A stretch of DNA of 64,000 nt. Source: Eudorina sp. 2006-703-Eu-15. Taxonomy: Eukaryota > Chlorophyta > Chlorophyceae > Chlamydomonadales > Volvocaceae. The position numbers and the translations under genes were made by a program. The notes beneath the pieces are model-generated. The model worked only from the letters and a program-made list of their open reading frames with translations. It made no database searches and was not told the origin of the DNA. The stretch covers positions 310,001 to 374,000 of the forward strand of contig BDSI01000069.1 in assembly GCA_003117195.1 (NCBI GenBank), written 5' to 3'. Shown piece by piece: positions 19,225 through 32,659 of this stretch; positions within the stretch are counted from its first letter, which is position 1, and each line of letters begins with the position of its first letter.

Positions 19225-22200
19225 TTAGGCGGGTGAGTAGTTGAGGCCCATGCAGACGTACTTGATGTCCAGGAACTCCGCCAGGCCGTACTTGGACTGC
19301 TCCCTGCCCAGCCCGCTGGCCTTGACGCCGCCGAAGGGGGCCACCTCGGACGTGATGGCCACCTCGTTGAGACCGATCTGGGGGAGGGGGGGAGGGGGGG
19401 GATATAGGCAATTGGTAGAGGGGAGGGGGGAATATAGGAAATTGGTAGGGGGGAGGGGGAAAGGGGAGCAGAGGCGGGCGGGGATGAGGTTGTGGGCGCG
19501 CATATGGGGGCGCTGGAACGAGATTGATTCAAGGGGCAGCGGCGGTGTGAAGGTTGAGTTGGAAACCGCCGTTGGCGGTCAAAGGACAGGACAGGGCAGG
19601 GCGAGGGCGGCTGAGCGGCTGACAGAACCCGGAGAGGGAGGGATATAGGAAACATTGGACGGCATATCAAAACTGCGCTGCTGCCAGAGCAAAGGTCCGG
19701 TGAAGAATCAAAGGTCCGGAGAGGGAGGGAGGGAGGGCAGCCCGAACAGCTCTCTGCAGACAGACCGCCCGGACCCGGCAGCACCCCCCCCCTTGGAGAC
19801 GCTGGAGACACCCCCCCCCCGCGGGTCCTCGCACCATTCCGAACTCCAGCTCCTCCGCCACCCTCCACGCCCGGGCCAGGTCCCGCGTGTAGAAGTAGGC
19901 CGCCAGTCCGTACTCAGTGGTGTTGGCCAGCATCACCGCCTCCTCGTCGGTGGAGAAGCGGAACAGCGGTATGAGCGGCCCGAACGTCTCCTCCTTGAAG
20001 CAGCGCCTGAAGGAAATGTGTAAAAGCAAATGTGTAAAAGAAAACTAAGCCAAACTGAAGCAAGTGTGTGTATGTGTATGTGTGTGTTTATGTGCGTGGG
20101 GGGAGGGGGAGGTCGCAGAGGAGAGGGGGCAGCGGACGAAGTCGGTGTCTCCGGGGCGGTTCAGGGCAGCCCGAGCGGCGGACCGGACGGCAGAGCCCGT
20201 GGATGCCGGTGGGTGCCGGCCAAGGGGATGTTCAGGCGGCAGTGGCGGAAGCAGAAGCGGCGTCAGCAACAGGAGCAGGGTGACGAGGACACGGAGGAGG
20301 TGGAGGGCGACGAGCAGGGTGCGGGGAGGGGGTTGAGTGCGGGCCTTCGAGCTGCGGATGGCGCAGCGGGCGGGTGCCGCGGACGAGCATGAATGCCAGG
20401 GAGGGAGAGGGGGGAGGGAGAGGAGACGATGATACCCACGGCGCCCCACGGCGAGTTCCGTCCTCCCACCACCACCTCCCCGTACTGCGTACTGCCCCCG
20501 GGGGACCTGCTCCTCCGGGCTGCGCGGCCCCACAACCGCCCCCGGTCCCCCGCAACCCCCAGCTGCCGCGGGATTTGGGTTTTCCAACATATCTCCACGC
20601 TGCCATCCCCCTTGCCCCCTTCCCCCCCGGGGCCCCCTCCCCCTTGCCCCCTTCCCCCCCGGGGCCCCTTCCCCCGGCCCCCCCCCCGGTGGCAAGTGCC
20701 CACTGCCCACTGCCCCTCCCCTCCGGCACCCACATGTCGATGGTGGCGTCTCCAATGACGGTGGGCGCGAAGAAGTTCCCCCCCTGGAGGGCTTCCGGCA
20801 GCTCGGGCCGCGAGCCGCCCAGCAGCACCTTGCCGCCCTTGGCCACCGCGTCCGCCACATGGCCCGTCACCTGGTGCTCCGGGATGGGGGGGCAAGGGGA
20901 CGAGACGGAGGTGAGATCAGGTGGGGAGGAAATTGCACCGGGGTGTTTGGGGGGGGGGGAGAGTGGAGAGGGCGTTACGAGTTGAGAGATGCGCGGCGCC
21001 AACAGACGCACCCACACCCACACCCACACACGTACACGGACCAAACCCCCGAGCAAGTACGGCCCGCCCCCCCTCACTGCCAATCCAGAGCGCCCCTCCC
21101 CGGAGCCCCCTTGCGGACCGACCTTTCCCGGAGTCCGGTCGTGACGTGTACGTAGGGTGCTCACTGATAAGCCAGGCTCATGAAAGGGGGGTACCCAAAG
21201 GGCGACCACACCGCCTCCCTTCAGCCGCAAACCCCTTGCGGGGGACCCTCCAACGCCAGCCCCAAGAGCCCTCGGTACGGATCTAGACAGCCAGCCCCAA
21301 GCCACCAACAAGCCTCGCCCCATTCAGTGCACCCCGCGCCCCCCCCACATCCCATGTCTACCAATTTCCTATACCCCCCCCCATCCCATGTCTACCAATT
21401 TCCTATACCCCCCCCCATCCCATGTCTACCAATTTCCTATACCCCCCCCCACACACACACCTTGTCCAGGGCTGCGGGTGTGATCAGCGGCCCCACCGCC
21501 ACACCCGCCTCGGAGCCGTCGCCCACTTTGAGCTTGGAGGTCAGCTGCGTGACCGCCTCTGGGGTGTGCGGGTGGGATGGGGGCGGGGGGGGGGGTTGGG
21601 GGGTATAGGCACTTGGTAGACCCCTGGTCATACTGCGCTGCTGCTGCCAGAGCGAATATCCGATAAGGACTCGACTGTACCAGGATCTCCAGCGAAGTGA
21701 CGACGGGATTGGGGGGGGGGGGGTAATAGGGAAATAGAAAACATTGGGGGGTGGGCCCCGGGGAGAGGCAGGGCGGCAGCCGTCCCCCGAAACTCAATAG
21801 TTCGTTGGACATCTACACGGCTACGGGCCGCGGGCAAGAAGGGCACAGGCGGCGAGAAAGAGTACGCACCAGCCAGTTTGTCGTACACTGTATCGTGTAC
21901 GAAGATGCGGTTGGCGCAGATGCAGGTCTGGCCCGCGTTCCGGAGCGCGCTGGCGACGATGCCTGGGTGGGGTGGGGTGGGGTGGGGTGGGGGCGTGTGT
22001 GGGGTTGGGGGCGTGTGTGGGGTTGGGGTGAGGGGGGATATAGGAAACTGGTGGACATATTTATACTGCGCTGCTGCCAGAGCGAATATCCGATAAAGAC
22101 TCGAGGGGGGGAGGGGGGAGGGTGGGCGAGTGGACGGATGCGGCATCCAGCAGAGGGGATGAGAGGTGACAGCCGGCAGCCCAGGGCAACGGCAACCCGT

Positions 22201-25200
22201 CCTTCATCATATACTCGTATGTTTAGATATGAGACCCGCCCGACCCAAACCAAGCACCAATATACTACGTTGTTTGAACTGGACAGAAGGTCCCCCAGGG
22301 TGACCAGGGCTGGTGCTCCACCCCGCCGTTCCTGACAGGTCCACTCCCTCTCCCCCCCGGGGCGGGTCTCCAAGTTTCACGCCACGTGACGTTTCCATAC
22401 CCGCCCGGCACCCGCCCCCTTCCTGTTAACACTGCGCGGCGACAACACGTGCCCCAGCTTCCTAACCCCCCTCCCCCCCCCCACACACACGCACCAGCCT
22501 CCCCCGGGCTCCCCTCGAACCTCCCGATGTTCGTTCAAGCAGCACGCTGGCCCCCCTTCCTCCCGCCCCCTCCCTCCTCCCGCCCCCTCCCTCCTCCCGC
22601 CCCCTCCGTCCTCCCGCCCCCTCCCTCCCCCCTCCCCCCGGGGCCCCACCCTTGGCCGCCAGCTCCAGGTCCGCGTCCTCAAACACGATGATGGGCGCAT
22701 TGCCCCCCAGCTCCAGGGAGATCCGCTTGACGGTGTTGCCCGCCCCGGTGGCCAGCAGCTTGCCCACTGCCGTACTGCCCGTGAAACCCAATTTGCGGAC
22801 CGTGTCAGAGGACACCAGCTCGTGACCTGCGAGGTGGGGGGGTGGGGATTGGAATACCCGGGGAAGGGGTCGGGGTGCCGGGGGGTGAGGTGGGAGTCGA
22901 CAAGATGGGGCTGGCTGCACACCAAGAAAACCCAGCACGGACAGGTGGGTGCGCCCGGGCGGGGACCGCGTAGCGGTCCAAGGGAACGGAGCTGGAGGGG
23001 TGGGGCCGGGAGGGCGCGCGATCAGGGAGGTGAGTGGCGGCCACGGATGAGATCGTGATGTACGTCAGGGCGCTATCAGCCGGCCGGCCGCGGCCCCCAA
23101 GGAGGCAACGTTCTCAAAAACACGGGCACTGGCGCCTTCGCGGCCACGCGCCTTGCAAACGTCTGTTTGGTACATTCATCGCCGCCCCTTTCTCCCCCCC
23201 TTCCCTCCAGCGCAGCCCCCTCAACCCCCCAAGCCTCCCCCCACCCACCGATGGCCGCCGCGTCCCCCATGACCAGGTTGAGGCAGCCGTCCGGCAGCCC
23301 CGCCCGTTCCGCCAGCTCCGCCAGGGCCACCGCCGTCAGGGGGGTCAGCTCCGCGGGCTTGAGGACAACCTGGAAGGCAAAGGGAGCCCGGGGGAGGGGG
23401 ACAGGCCGGGAGGATCGCCCAATGCGGGGGACGTGATGGACGTCATTGGTGGGGATCAAGGGGAGGGAAGGGAGGCCGGACTCGGAGGGCCCAGGCACTT
23501 GGACGGTTTCGGAGCCGGGTGGGGTCGTGAGAATGGGACCACGTAGGGCAGGCAAGGTCCATCGGGCCGAAAGGGCGATGGAAAGAAAGCAGGGAGGGGC
23601 GGCAAATCCTTACCATTGCTCAGAGGTTATGCGGGATGCTGTGTACTGAGGAGGGCACCACCACCCGGGTCTCACTCAGGTCTATCTGGAGGGTCGGGGC
23701 CCCGGCAGCCGCCGCCATCCGCCCGAACCCGGCACCATGTCATTCCCCCTCCCGCAATGTTGCGCTGCCCTGCCCCACCGTGCAGCCAGCCGCCAGCGCC
23801 GGGGCCACCTTGCGCGTGATCTGCAGGGGGCAGTCGGGGACGGGGAGGGCGGCGGCGAGGGGTCGGAAGGGCCAGCAGAAGACTGACGTGGTGGTGGAGG
23901 AGGAGGAGGAGGCCAGCAGCAGCGGGGCGGAGCAGCGGGGGGGGGGGCAGGGAGCTGGCGAATGCAATCAAGAGCGCGGAGCGACGGGAGAAGAGCGGTC
24001 TGCGGAGAGCTGTTGGCTGCGCATCTCGGCCCCAGTGTCCCGAGGAGGTGACGACAGGCCCTCACCGCTTCTGGGTGACGCGCAAATGCGGGAGCGCGGC
24101 TGCCGAGCATAAAGCCGTACACCACCGTACTCCGACCCAGCCGTTCGGTGTCCCCTCCTCCTGAGCTCAGTACCTCCTCCCCCCCTTCCAACCCACCCAC
24201 CCACCCGCCCAGCCCCCACCCCACCATGGACATGGGGAAGTTCCAGGGCGTGATGGCGGCCACCACCCCCACCGGCTGCTTGATCACCAGCATGCGGCGG
24301 TCCCGCAGCGGCGGCTCCAGGATGTCCCCACATACCCGGACGGCCTCACCCGAGAACCAGTCCACGGAGGCGGCCCTGAGCAGAGGAGGAGAGGGACAGG
24401 GGGGAGGGGGAGATGGTGAGGACGAGGGATGCCTTGATCCGTCCTTACCGAACCGCACCGCACTGTGAAAGGCTCGGGCCGCCCGCCATGCGCCCACATG
24501 TCATTCCTCTTCCAACCTGGCGGCGCACCGCCGTCTCCGGACCGCCTCCATGCCGCTCGCGACGGAGCTCTCAGCCCCTACCCACCGCACCGAACGTCCG
24601 AACCCCACCCCACCCACACCCCAACATCTCGAAACGTGCCGTACCGTTTCTTGACCTGTAGGACCCCCCGGGTACGGGAACAAGGGTCCCACGTTCACGC
24701 CACGCGGCACTACGGTGTGCGCCGTAACTGTCGTACCCGGATGCGATCTCCGCCAGCGCCTCCGCTGTGGGCTTCCCGCACTCCAGAGTCATCAGCGCCG
24801 CAATGTCCGACTTGTGCTGCTGGATCAGGTCGTGCCACCTGCGGTTTCCGGCATTGCCGTACAACGTCGTACAATGAAGCGACGGCACAGGGCGGGCTTT
24901 GGGGGCAGACGCGGGGACCGTCCCGTGGGGCATTGCTCACAGCAGGCGTCCATACCAAACAGGCGCAGCCGGGCCCACAACAAAACACGGAGAGGACGGG
25001 GAGCAGATCCCTGGCGCAGCCTGCCTGGACAGCCCGACACAACTACGCACAAGATGGCAGGCCCATGTCCACACTGACAGGCCTAGGCGGCGCCCTGGAA
25101 CCCCTTCTTCCCCGGCACACCTCCTCCACACGCTCCAGCGTCATGTCGGCCGCACAGGCAAATCAAGCCCCGCCTTCCTCATCCTGGGGAGCTGGTCCTC

Positions 25201-26361
25201 CGTCAACTCGTCCGCCGTAATGGGTCGTCCCTCGTCCGGGTCCGCTCTGAAGGCCCAGCCCAAACCGGTCCACCCCACAACCCAATCCAACGGGCGACCG
25301 CAACCGCCTTTCCCGCCTCCCGCCCTCCCTCCCGGCTGCACACCCACCTGCGGAGCACTGCCGCCCGCTCCTTGGCCGGCACGGAGCGCCACTGCGGCAG
25401 CACCGAGTGGGCCGCGGCGATGGCCGCCCGGGTCTCATCCGCCCTCATGCGGGGCAGGGTGGCGATCACGGCCCCGGTGGCGGGGTTGCGGACCTGAGGG
25501 CGGGGGCGAGCGCGGGGTCCGGGTGCGCAGCGGCGCAGGTTACTGGGGTCACTGAAACCGGCCCACCAGAGCTGTCCCGGATCTGTCGATGCCAGGAGTC
25601 AGACACCCACCCCGTAACGGTTACCCCTGAGTGCGGGCGAGGCGGCAGTATGGAGTACGGAGCCGCGCGCAGCCGTGGGAGCTCCACCTGCTTCCGCCCT
25701 CTTCCGCCCCCTCGTGTTGCTGCACCCGCACCAGCTATCCGCCTGCAACCTACGTCCTGCTTGCAGCCCGCCCCTCAGGAAGGTGCGGCCTGAGGAGAGA
25801 ACGGCGCGGCGGCCCCACCTCGAAGGTGGACTTGTCGCTGGACACTTCCGCCCACTTGCCGCCGATCAGCCCCGCCGTGTGGAGCAGCCCGTGGTCCTTG
25901 ACACGCGCCAGGACCTCAGGCGACACCGCCGCCTTAGCCAGACCCGCCGCCTGCGCGGCCTCGTCCAGGTTAGTTGTCGTGCCCATGTGTCGGACATGCG
26001 CCAGCTGCGGCGCCGCGACCAGGGGCCAGGCGGAAAGGCGACCCAGGCCGCCGCGGCTGGAAGTCAGGGGCAGACCTGTCGCGGGCGGGGCTGCGGGGCT
26101 GAACCCCCTCGGGTAGCACTCCGCGGGTGGGACGTGGCTGCTGCATTGCGTGCTGATCCGGGGGACTGGGCTGCGCGCCGAGGGGTGCACGCCGGATGTG
26201 CCAGTTGCCGATTGATACGCCGGAGCCGACGTGGATGATGAGTCGTGGCTAGGCCAGGCTGATAGCCCATAGACGGCACCTGCTGGAGCACCTTGACTGC
26301 AAGCAGCTCCGCCGCGAGCTAAGAGGGCCGTCAACCCATTTCCGACCCGAAGCGGCTGCAT
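19225..26361 (-). CDS. SSADH: Succinate-semialdehyde dehydrogenase (ALDH5 family), probably mitochondrial
   Basis: Oxidises succinic semialdehyde to succinate with NAD(P)+, the last step of the GABA shunt. Twelve phase-consistent exons: 25819-26361, 25348-25493, 24737-24838, 24225-24375, 23779-23820, 23249-23369, 22650-22826, 21870-21962, 21461-21558, 20734-20876, 19835-20006 and 19225-19377; 646 aa. Seen motifs: [21 protein letters not shown] joined to [21 protein letters not shown], the catalytic Glu in LELGGNAP, the catalytic Cys in [19 protein letters not shown] and the C-terminal [18 protein letters not shown]. The first exon adds about 150 residues before the core ([14 protein letters not shown]); its start [18 protein letters not shown] fits an organelle transit peptide. 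An in-frame Met at 25986 would give a normal-length protein. T-C-I-C at the active site resembles the redox-switch pair of the animal enzyme. Introns are packed with G/C runs and short repeats. Confidence 0.93.
19395..19452 (-). repeat. Two copies of the ATATAGG-AATTGGTAG short repeat
   Basis: Two tandem GGGATATAGG/AATTGGTAG-type units in the last SSADH intron. They belong to the same dispersed family as the copies at 19648, 21348, 21598 and 22033. Confidence 0.6.
19648..19715 (-). repeat. Dispersed CTGCTGCCAGAG repeat, copy 1
   Basis: ATATAGGAAACATTGG followed by CTGCGCTGCTGCCAGAG, the shared core of a short repeat found in several introns of this window. It lies in an SSADH intron. Confidence 0.65.
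21348..21450 (+). repeat. 34-bp tandem repeat, three units
   Basis: Three head-to-tail units of about 34 bp, each with ATGTCTACCAATTTCCTATA followed by a C-run, starting near 21348, 21382 and 21416. They lie just outside an SSADH exon, upstream in + coordinates of its splice donor. The sequence is the reverse complement of the TATAGGAAATTGG half of the dispersed repeat. Confidence 0.85.
21598..21677 (-). repeat. Dispersed CTGCTGCCAGAG repeat, copy 2
   Basis: GTATAGGCACTTGGTAGA then CTGCGCTGCTGCTGCCAGAG and CGAATATCCGATAAGGACTC. It shares its full length with the copy at 22033, in a neighbouring SSADH intron. Confidence 0.75.
22033..22107 (-). repeat. Dispersed CTGCTGCCAGAG repeat, copy 3
   Basis: GATATAGGAAACTGGTGGA, then CTGCGCTGCTGCCAGAG and CGAATATCCGATAAAGACTC. 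The nearly identical right halves of copies 2 and 3 show that this is one repeat family rather than chance. Confidence 0.75.
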
Positions 26362-27037
26362 TTGTGGACTACGGCTGACGCCTACCGAACCCGATGTGCC
26401 AAACTCAAGTTTTATATGAATACGAACACGCCGGTATGAAGGATTTTTATCAGATGCACAGAATCTGGAACAGGCTCAAGCTTCCAATTTCGTTACGTCA
26501 ACATTGTGGCCTGTTCGGACCTTGTTCGATAAGGGTACAAGCCTGATCAGCCACTCAATGATGATATACGATGTTGCGTATCATGGACAGAGATTTCTAA
26601 AGATTACGACACAGCTAACGGTCGCAATCCAACTGTCTCAAACACGTCGACGCAGGGCTAAGTGATGGGCCGCTGTCCACAGAAATGCGGTGCTTGTTCC
26701 GTGACTTCTGGTGTTGAGCCATGGCGCATTGAAAGGGTCCCGCATATTACCAGGGGTAATTAAGGGTTTGGCATTACTCCCTTGGCATTACGCCAGTTTC
26801 GGGTAGTCATAGGGGTAGCACCATAGCTATCTCTTAACTGTTCATGCAATGAAGGCACGTGATCCGGGTCAACCCCTGGGCTGAGGCTGGGCTGTCTCCG
26901 AGACGCACTAGTTGTGTAGGGTCATGCACCAAATGGAGGGACTTGGAAATTGGAAGTCGTGTGTTTGCCATGCTGCAATGATGCATGAACAGCCCACAAC
27001 AGAAATGGTCATCATTGCGATCTGCCCTTGAGTCGGT
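26362..27037. other. Intergenic, SSADH 5' side to first histone pair
   Basis: AT-richer than everything to the left. It should hold the SSADH promoter on the left. I see no coding frame and no clear TATA box. The last ~60 bp resemble the flank of the second H3 gene near 42370-42425. Confidence 0.5.
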
Positions 27038-27053
27038 GGTGTTGAGAAACACC
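27038..27053 (-). terminator. Histone 3' palindrome of H3 copy 1
   Basis: GGTGTTGAGAAACACC, the minus-strand form of the conserved 6-bp stem / 4-nt loop that processes non-polyadenylated histone mRNA in volvocine algae. It lies 38 bp past the stop codon. Confidence 0.95.
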
Positions 27054-27090
27054 GTGTTTTGGTATAGGCCAGCCTCGCGCCCGTGTTGAA

Positions 27091-28184
<1,094 letters not shown>

Positions 28185-28235
28185 GCGCCTGTGCTGCACC
28201 CGCTCTGGAGTCAGATTCTCTCTACATTTCTACCC

Positions 28236-28251
28236 GGTGTTTCTCAACACC
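28236..28251 (+). terminator. Histone 3' palindrome of H4 copy 1
   Basis: GGTGTTTCTCAACACC, 52 bp after the stop codon; canonical stem and loop. Confidence 0.95.
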
Positions 28252-29260
28252 ACCATAGTGGGCATGTGGGACAGGAACGTGACTGGCTGGAGTCTTCTTG
28301 TAATGGACGAGATGGTTGGATTGCAAGTGTTGATGGATTGCAAGTGCAAACGTTTATCGGAAATGAATTGCGTATCATCGTTTGCCAGTGGCTCACATAT
28401 TGCTGTTGTGGGCAGCGTAGCTTGTTCTGATATTGTGCTGCCTGCCTGGCCCGCTGAATGAGCCACGATACAAGACGCCACTATAACAAACAACAGAGAG
28501 GTCCAAATGTCATGACCCAAACGGCTGGCACGAATTCAGCTTGTGCTTAATGCGCTGGACGAGGTCTTACCTGCGTAACCCTGCTCGGCAGCAGCCGCCG
28601 TCGGGGACACCGTGTCTTACTGCCGACAGGTTGCCACTGTAATCGGCAAACCGAAAACTTGCAATGGGATGAGCGGTCTACCCACCCATTGTTCGCGCCT
28701 CTCCAATTCAGGTGGTTGGGTTACGCTATGTCACCACAACCGTGGGGACCCTCCACGAGTGCTAACACAGCACGGTGGCAATGGGCGCTCACTTCGCTTG
28801 CAGGTGCAATCATCATCCCTGCATACCGAAATCCCGGGCCTTACTACACCGCACAGGTCCAGGTGCCCTCTCCACACACCGTCAGCCTGGCAAGATGGGA
28901 ACCCGCTCGTCGTCGTCTATTCCTCCATCCGCCGGCTTCTATGGACATGGGGACATGGCTGACGTCAGCCTGGATGCGGGCGCTCAAATGCTACAGCCAG
29001 CGCCGCCGCAGCAGCTCGCCCTCTTCGGATTCCCAAGCACAGCTACGGGCCGCACACTCCCTCTCGACCTCCGGCACTCATCTGCCTACCCTGCATACAC
29101 GCGGCCAATCCGCTGCGACTGCTCGCCCGCTCACTCAGCTCACTCGCTCCCAACTCGCGCCGCTCCAGTCCAGGACCGCACAGGCTAGCCAGGCGCCGTC
29201 TGCCGCCCTGCCACCGCCGCAATCCACCCTGAGCTCCTGTGCCAATGTCGCTGCCTCCCG
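28252..29260. other. Intergenic, H4 copy 1 to TMEM53-like gene 3' end
   Basis: Open frames exist here but show no family features and overlap each other. Nothing beyond the downstream UTR of the minus-strand gene can be supported. Confidence 0.4.
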
Positions 29261-32200
29261 CTACCAGTCCCTGAGCGCCCGGGCCAGGAAGGTGCTGATC
29301 TGGTAGGCGTACTCGTGCGGGTGGCGGCGGTAGTGCTCCACGTGCCCGCTGTCGGGCCATTTGTAGCCGCTCACCTCCACGCCGCGGCCCTCCTGCGTGT
29401 GTGTATGTGTGCGACGGGGAGGGGAGGCGGGACCATTGGGTAGCCGAGCGGGGCCTCGGGGACCGGGGAGGGGCGTCCTAGACGTCATAGACGGCCTAGA
29501 CGCGGCGGGGAGGAGATGCCGTAGCTAACGAGGGCAAGGCCGTCGTCGCAGTTGGTTACATGACGATTTGGTGTTTGTAACGGTACGGACGTTACGTGCA
29601 CGCTGCCCCGGCTACCCCACTCGCGTGCGTCGCTGCTTCCGTACCTGTACGGCCATGTACCTCTCCACGTCGGACGCGGGCACCAGCGGGTCGGCGTCGC
29701 TGTACAAGTAAAGCTGCGGACAGACCGGCGCCAAATTGTACCACGCGTCGTACACCTGTACCGCAAGCAGAAGTGCACGGGCGGCCAGCAAGCGATGCGG
29801 AGTTTAATGCCACAAACGGCCAACCAAGCGGGCCCCCGAGATCATGCCCTCCCAATCCAAAGGCCAACCCACCTCCTCTGTCCTCAACTTGACGCCCTTG
29901 CTCCGCAAGTAGCCCTCCATGAAGGAGCGGGTCCCATTGAGGAGCGCTCCCTGGGGGGGAGGGGTACAGGGCAGTGGCAGTCGTACTGATGCTGCGATAA
30001 AGGGAACAGACCTGGCAGGAGCGTCGCAGTCCACGACCACCAGTCGCGACTGCCGGGCAGCGCGGCATCACGGAGGGGCCCCGCTGGCAGCGGCCGTATA
30101 CCGTGTGTGCCTCAGCACGACCCGCGAGTCACATGTGCCGCTTCTCAAGCCCTGACCAGCCTGCCTCCCGGTAAGCATTGGCCGCCTACCTCCAATCCAG
30201 GCATGCCGTACGATAGATCCTCCGCCGGCGTGTTGGTGACTGCCGATACGATGGCGCGTGCCGACATCTCCGGATTGACGGCGGCGGGGGCCGAGTCCAG
30301 GATGATGCCGCGGACCTTAAGGTGGGGCATTGAAGGGGCCAGACCGGGGATGACCCGGTGCTTTGGTTTGCGTTTGAGGGACGCCAACGAGGACACAGCT
30401 CTGCAGGATCATCACGAGGCACGAGCGTCCATCCCGGTGTTCCTCTGTGGAGAGTGCCTCAGTCGCTGCACGTTCCGGACAGCCGACCGCGGGTTGTACC
30501 GGCACGGCGCCCCTGTCTAACCTTTACTCTGCACACTACTACTCTACGCTGCCTAACCCTGCCTGCCTACCTGCCTGCTTTATTGCCGCGTGCCTTGCTG
30601 CTGGCCCCCGCCCCTTCACCCAAGGTTGCCGCACCCAAATTGGGGATGGGGCTTGCGATGAGGCATGAAGCCCCGAGATCACAGGCATCTGCCCCTTCAC
30701 CAGCAAACAGCAGATCGCCAGCGCACCCTCTGTACCCGTTTCGTTCTCGCTACAACAGCCTCCGACAAGACACTGTTTGGCCTCTTGCTGGCTTGCCTGG
30801 CGCCGCCCCCGCAACGTTCTCCCCCCTTCTGCCCTGTGTCTGACTCCTCTACCCCCCCCATTCCCGCACCTCCTCGAGCAGGTCCCTCCGCTGCGCCACG
30901 TCCTCCACCTCGTCCATCCACCGCCACATGGTGCCCGCGTGGATGAAGCCGCCAGTGCTGCGGAGGTGCGGTGTGTGGCGTGGGGAAGTCATCAAGGCGG
31001 TGGCGAGGCAGGTGGGGACTTGGGCAGGTGGTGGCAGGTTGCGAGGGGGGCTGTGCAATGTGGGCGTGAGATGGTGAGGACGTTGGGAAGCGCAGCCACG
31101 CCAGGCACGTGGAGCGCCGACATCAACGCCTGGTCAGGCTGGGAGAAATTCGGTGCTTGATGACCAAAGCGGCCCCTTCCGACAGCCGACAGCCGCGAGC
31201 CTGCAGCACGCGAGGTACGGCGCTCCCGCCCAACCCTCACATACACATACACCAACCACACCCCGACTTATCCCCGTTCCCCCTCCCCTCCCCGCACCTG
31301 AACACATGGTAAACGGTGGGCATGGCCGGGTTCTCCCGGTGCATCTTGGCCACCCGGTCGATGTCCCTGCCCGCCACGACCACCCCCCGCCACCGCACCA
31401 ACGTCTGCATCACCGTGGGTCGGACCATGAGCACCTCGTGGTCGCCGCTGCGGGCCCACAGGGCCCCGTACCTGGCAGGAAAACCCGGGGTGGGGAGGGA
31501 GAGCAGCTCAGGAGGCGCGAGGGCCAACCGAAGGGTGGGTCATGGGTGACCACCTGACTGCAGGGAGGGCACGCAAGGCGGCGCAATGGCTTCACCCTGT
31601 CCCACGAACACCGGGCACCGGGCACCCCACTCCACCTCCCCCCCCACCCCCTTGGCCAGCTCACTTATTGAGGTAGCGCCGGTTGGAGCCCATCCAGCCG
31701 ATAACGATCACCCGCAGCGCCACCGGACTGATTATGACGGGCGGGGGCAGACCAGCGTCCTCCGACTGGGACCCAGTTCGGGGTGCGCTGCCGCCCCCTG
31801 GGCCCCACGAGCCCGTCGCGAAGCACCGGCCGCTGAAGCCGCTGCTGCTGCCGCTGCTGTCCCCCGGGGTACGCAAGTTGTCAAAGGCAAAGCCACTTGG
31901 TGTGCTTTGTCGGCGGTTATGTGGCAACCCGCAGGCCGCCACTGCCCTGCTTCTGACGAAGCCGACGCCCCCCCGATCAACGTCCTGGGCAGTGACACAG
32001 CTGCCGCTGGCGCTCGTGCTAGTGCTGCTGGGGCTTGTCCTGCTGCCAACGTTGTATTCTGTGCAGCTCCCACCAAACCTGTGACGTGCGGCGCTGCAGG
32101 CGGCATTGCTGCTGTAATGGCGACTGCCACCGCCAGAGGCTAGCGCTGACGCCGGGACCCGGACGCCGAAGGCCACGGAAGACGCGCGGGACCCCGAGCA

Positions 32201-32659
32201 GCGATCGTGGAGCGTTACGTGAGCTCTGTTGCTTTGATAGCAACTAGAGCTCACATGCGCTGAGGATGTGAGAGGTGAACCAAGCAGCGCATGACTCAAC
32301 ATGCTTGATGTCGGCGAGGAAGGCATCACTGACGCCTGATGCCCTATTTGGCAGGATATATGAAGTTTGAAGTTGTTGAACACAGCAACAAGTTTGGATG
32401 ATGATACTTGGGGTAGGACTTGAGCAGTTTCACCTATGATCAAGCCGCACGCCTGAGATTGCCCAGATCTGACAGAATATAAAGATTCAGATATAAGGCA
32501 GCTACCATGATCCTTCAATTGGCTGGCATAATTTTGAAGGCCAAGGCGAGGTATAAGCTGGCGGGCGGTCATCGCCTTCAACTTAACCAGCCAGTTGGCA
32601 ATAATGAAGCGCAATGATGCAATGTGACGTTGTATCCTAGGTGTCCCAGGCTTGTGCAA
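29261..32659 (-). CDS. TMEM53 / DUF829-like alpha/beta-hydrolase-fold protein
   Basis: Exons, all phase-consistent: 31675-32659 (or from Met 32572), 31298-31471, 30870-30957, 30190-30315, 29873-29950, 29645-29755 and 29261-29392. The conserved core reads ALRVIVIGWMGSNRRYLNKYG, then TVYHVFSTGGFIHAG across an exon junction, GIILDSAPA, LYLYSDADPLVPASDVE and WPDSGHVEHYRRHP near the C-terminus. That order matches the DUF829 family typified by TMEM53 and suggests a Ser (FSTGG), Asp (SDADPLVP), His (SGHVEH) triad. The first ~300 residues are Ser/Gly-rich and unlike the family; the N-terminus MTARQLIPRLGLQNYASQL could be an organelle target. The substrate is unknown. The start choice is uncertain; the domain call is solid. 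Confidence 0.85.

Noticed and set aside
20045..21323. Long minus-strand frames through SSADH introns
   Set aside because: GC-rich introns stay open by composition; only 20734-20876 fits the enzyme and the splice phases.
21348..21450. CRISPR-like regular repeat
   Set aside because: Units are directly tandem without unique spacers, in a nuclear intron.
28659..29306. 215-aa plus-strand frame
   Set aside because: Overlaps the last TMEM53-like exon on the other strand, has no domain and a low-complexity composition.
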